Source: an uncultured Chitinophagaceae bacterium
Lineage (GTDB): Bacteria; Bacteroidota; Bacteroidia; Chitinophagales; Chitinophagaceae
Assembly (NCBI GenBank): GCA_937958995.1
Contig: CALGAP010000008.1
Location: 248,001 to 312,000, forward strand
DNA length: 64,000 nucleotides
Reading direction: 5' to 3'
Made by a program: the position numbers and the translations under genes. Of this stretch, positions 61,145 to 64,000 are shown in pieces (position 1 is the stretch's first letter; every line of letters begins with the position of its first letter). Below the pieces are notes generated by a model. It ran no database searches and had not been told where the DNA came from. It saw only the letters and a list, made by a program, of their open reading frames with translations.

Positions 61145-64000
61145 TGAACGAACAAACTACTATATCGAAATACAGGCAGTTGCCTCCCGCGCAGGATTAT
61201 GAATGGCTGCGACAAGAAGGTCTCCGGCATATTGAACAACTGGCGCACGCCAACTGGACCGACTACAATGCCCATGACCCCGGCATCACCATTCTGGAAG
61301 CGCTTTGTTATGCACTGACAGAGCTCGGCTACCGCACCGGCTTCGACATGAAAGATTTGCTTACAACAGCCGAGGGGAAACTGGTGGATAACCAGGTTTT
61401 ATTTACTGCAAAAAATATTCTCACCAACAACCCGCTTACCATTAATGACTACCGCAAGCTGCTGATTGATATCCCCGGCGTGCACAATGCATTTCTTTTT
61501 GCCGAAACAAGTCAAAAAGACGAAGCGGGTCGCGAAGTGCCGATCAATGAAGTGCCCATCTATGCCAACTGCGAAAAAGATATTCTCCAATATGAGCCCA
61601 CCGATAAGCCGCTTTTCCTCTCCGGCCTGTATCTCGTATTGCTCGACCTGGACAATGATATTTCGTACGGCGATCTGAACACCGGCGATATCATTGTAGA
61701 AAATCCCGAGCTCGCCGGTAAATTTTTCAAAGCCGATTTCTGGTTTGCGGTTCAACTGGATGCCTGGAAGAATGCTGACTTTGAATTTGCCGAACTCGCC
61801 AGCGACGTCAATAATATTGACTCAATTTCCGTAACCGGCACCGAACGCTGGACCATCACTGTCACTCTAACTGATGGCAGCTCGAAGAGCTTTGACATCA
61901 TCCTCTCCAAGAAACCGGCTTCAGGTAAAGTAACCACCACTGACGTAGAGGCAATGACAGATGCCGCGTTTGTGGCCAAAATCTTTAAAACTTATTTTGA
62001 TAAAATAAAGAAGGCAAGAGATATCGTCCGGGAAGCAGTCAAAAGACTACACGAACACCGCAATCTCTGCGAAGATTTCCCTTATGTGACTACAGTTGAT
62101 ACCGAGGAAATTGCTTTTTGCTTTGACGTGGATGTAAAGCCTTCGGCTGATATAGAGAAAGTGCAGGCGGAAATATTTTATGCCATCGAAAACTATCTCA
62201 ACCCTTCCGTTGATTTTTACTCGCTCAAGGAATTGCTGGACAAAAAAATTCCGGTAGATGAAATTTTCGAAGGCGTGGTGCTGGAGCATGGGTTTATTGA
62301 CACGGAGCAGTTAGAAAAGACGAGCCTCCGCTCCGTCATCTATACCTCCGACATCATCAACCTGCTGATGGATATTGAGGGCGTATTGTCAATCCGCAAT
62401 TTCGTGATGACGAAATACGGCGATGACGGCAAGCCCGTGCCGGGCTTTGTAGGGCAAAAATGGTGCATGCATATTTCACCTTATCATAAACCCATACTGG
62501 CAACCGACAAGTCGAAGATCTTATTATTCAAAGATCAGCTTCCCTTCCTGGCACGCTACAGCGAAGTGTATGATACTGTGTCATTGCTGCACGCACAACG
62601 CAGCCGCCATAAACTCAGCAACCTGCAGGATGATCTGCCCGTGCCGCTCAGTGCCAGTCGCGATACAGAAAGTTATTACCCGGTGCAGTACGATTTTCCG
62701 CTTACCTATGGCATCGGTCCTGCTGGTCTGCCCGCGCATGCTTCGCCACAACGCAGAGCACAGCAACGGCAACTGAAGGCTTATCTCATGTTTTTTGAGC
62801 AATTGCTGGCCGACTTCTTATCTCAACTTACTAACGCGCATCGTTTACTTTCTACCGATTTCATCAAGCATACCTATTTCGCGCAATTCCTGAGCGATAT
62901 TAAAGATATGGGTGAAGTATATGCCAAAGACGGCAGCACAGTGTTGATTGAAGAGGCGATTGCCACTGCCGACAGCATGAAGCAACCCAAAAACCGCTGG
63001 CAGCAATTGTACGAACTTAAAGATGTGTTTGAAGACAGGCGCAGCCGCTTTCTCGATCACCTGCTGGCGCGTTTTGCAGAATCATTTAATGATTATGCAC
63101 TGCTGATGTACAAGATCAACTATGAGGAAAGAACCGAAGAGAAAATAGATTTTACTGAAATAACCAAAGCCAAAATCCGCACGCTGAATGACTATGTTGA
63201 TATCAGCAGCAATCGCGGCAGGGCATTTAATTATTTTCCGCAAAATGATGATTTCACTGTTGATACTGCCCGTCTCTGGGATACAAATAATGTCTCTGGC
63301 CTCGAAAAACGCATCAGCTTATTAACCGGCATTGAAAAATACACGCGGCGTTTTCTGTATTGTATTAAAAATATTGAAATCATTTGCAATGAAAAAAAAG
63401 TGGAAGTAGAGGGTGAAGAAAAACTGCAGTGCTTTCATTCCTTCACTATCACTTCGCTGAACGGTGTGAAGCTGGTATCGCAGGAATATGAAAAGAAAAG
63501 CGATGCCGAAGAGGCGGCTAAAAAAGTAATTGAAACCGGCGCCGATCCGGCATCTTATACCATCGAAGATACTGGCATCCATTTTATCATCAGGCTCGGC
63601 GATATACTCACCAGCCAAACCACCTTTGATAGTGAAGAAGACGCGCAGCAGGCCATCAATGACATTGCCGATGAAATGACAGGCAAATGCAATGATCCGG
63701 TTGGATTGCATTTAATTGAACATATCCTCTTACGTCCGCGCGAAGTGGTGGAAGCTCCGGGCAAAATGTTCGACCTGATGCAGGTTTGCCTGCAGGACTG
63801 CGACTGCCCCTGCGAGCTCGATCCTTACAGCTTCCGCGTATCGGTGGTGCTACCCTACTGGCCACAGCATTTTGATAATATGTCTTTCCGCCAATATTTC
63901 GAAAACAAAATTCGTGAAGAAGCGCCGGCGCAAATCATGGTGAAAGTGTGCTGGCTGAACAATGACCTGATGCGCGAGTTTGAAGTGCGATATAAGAAGT
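61144..64000 (+). CDS. second large eCIS baseplate protein, Pvc12-like, 3' end cut by window
   Basis: Open from the ATG at 61144 to the right edge with no stop, so 952 residues are visible. The N-terminus WTDYNAHDPGITILEALCYA, then LTELGYRTGFDM, is characteristic of large baseplate partners in PVC-like loci, and the position after the Pvc11-like gene agrees. The rest is a mix of helical (PQRRAQQRQLKAYLMFFEQL) and beta parts. A Cys-rich patch (CLQDCDCPCELDP) lies near the visible end. Further genes (fibre, ruler, ATPase) should follow outside the window. Confidence 0.75.
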   Translation, partial: MNEQTTISKYRQLPPAQDYEWLRQEGLRHIEQLAHANWTDYNAHDPGITILEALCYALTELGYRTGFDMKDLLTTAEGKLVDNQVLFTAKNILTNNPLTINDYRKLLIDIPGVHNAFLFAETSQKDEAGREVPINEVPIYANCEKDILQYEPTDKPLFLSGLYLVLLDLDNDISYGDLNTGDIIVENPELAGKFFKADFWFAVQLDAWKNADFEFAELASDVNNIDSISVTGTERWTITVTLTDGSSKSFDIILSKKPASGKVTTTDVEAMTDAAFVAKIFKTYFDKIKKARDIVREAVKRLHEHRNLCEDFPYVTTVDTEEIAFCFDVDVKPSADIEKVQAEIFYAIENYLNPSVDFYSLKELLDKKIPVDEIFEGVVLEHGFIDTEQLEKTSLRSVIYTSDIINLLMDIEGVLSIRNFVMTKYGDDGKPVPGFVGQKWCMHISPYHKPILATDKSKILLFKDQLPFLARYSEVYDTVSLLHAQRSRHKLSNLQDDLPVPLSASRDTESYYPVQYDFPLTYGIGPAGLPAHASPQRRAQQRQLKAYLMFFEQLLADFLSQLTNAHRLLSTDFIKHTYFAQFLSDIKDMGEVYAKDGSTVLIEEAIATADSMKQPKNRWQQLYELKDVFEDRRSRFLDHLLARFAESFNDYALLMYKINYEERTEEKIDFTEITKAKIRTLNDYVDISSNRGRAFNYFPQNDDFTVDTARLWDTNNVSGLEKRISLLTGIEKYTRRFLYCIKNIEIICNEKKVEVEGEEKLQCFHSFTITSLNGVKLVSQEYEKKSDAEEAAKKVIETGADPASYTIEDTGIHFIIRLGDILTSQTTFDSEEDAQQAINDIADEMTGKCNDPVGLHLIEHILLRPREVVEAPGKMFDLMQVCLQDCDCPCELDPYSFRVSVVLPYWPQHFDNMSFRQYFENKIREEAPAQIMVKVCWLNNDLMREFEVRYKK

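Noticed and set aside
1..64000. tRNA, rRNA, CRISPR arrays and insertion sequences
   Set aside because: No cloverleaf, regular direct-repeat array or transposase-like protein was found on reading both strands; weak RNA genes could be missed without a covariance search.

Overview
The window looks like Bacteroidota, most likely the Chitinophagaceae. The reasons are a TonB-dependent receptor with a carboxypeptidase-like N-terminal domain, LytS/LytTR two-component pairs, a promoter of the Bacteroidota type (TTTG, 19 bases, TAnnTTTG), a DUF5908 gene inside a contractile-injection locus, and few recognisable Shine-Dalgarno sites. No rRNA, tRNA, CRISPR array, insertion sequence or integrase was recognised. 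The family-level placement is inference.

Layout. Positions 1-20.7 kb hold ordinary chromosomal genes: a truncated L,D-transpeptidase, a metallophosphoesterase and nucleotidyltransferase pair, a LytS/LytTR pair, a GH10-like lipoprotein, DinB and GyrI-like proteins, an M28 peptidase, a class C serine hydrolase, a VOC / ECF sigma / YciI set (the sigma appears internally deleted), a GNAT enzyme and a TPR kinase with NarL-type regulator. Positions 20.8-23.6 kb hold a TonB-dependent receptor behind an unusual leader: an 18-codon reading frame with four consecutive Cys codons, a good promoter, and three copies of a 21-bp dyad. Positions 24-27.9 kb hold a gluzincin-like lipoprotein, NhaA, a small protein and a Mur ligase.

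Positions 28.0-38.5 kb are a complex I operon, nuoABCDHIJKLMN, with no nuoEFG, followed by an Ala/Pro-linker protein. Positions 38.6-50.3 kb hold small membrane and lipoproteins, a second TPR kinase with LytTR regulator, large secreted proteins of unknown function, an M28 peptidase, and an ECF sigma next to a TPR membrane protein.

Positions 50.7 kb to the right edge hold the front part of an extracellular contractile injection system (eCIS, PVC/Afp-like). The order is DUF4255 cap, a protein with a chitin-binding-like module, sheath, two tube proteins, DUF5908, LysM hub, VgrG-like spike, PAAR tip, gp25, a large baseplate protein and a second large baseplate protein cut by the window end. Short gaps and TGATG/TAATG junctions indicate one transcript. 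Fibres, ruler, ATPase and effectors would be expected to the right. The two best leads for new biology are the poly-Cys leader with its operator array before the receptor, and the eCIS locus with its upstream palindromes and carbohydrate-binding-like subunit.
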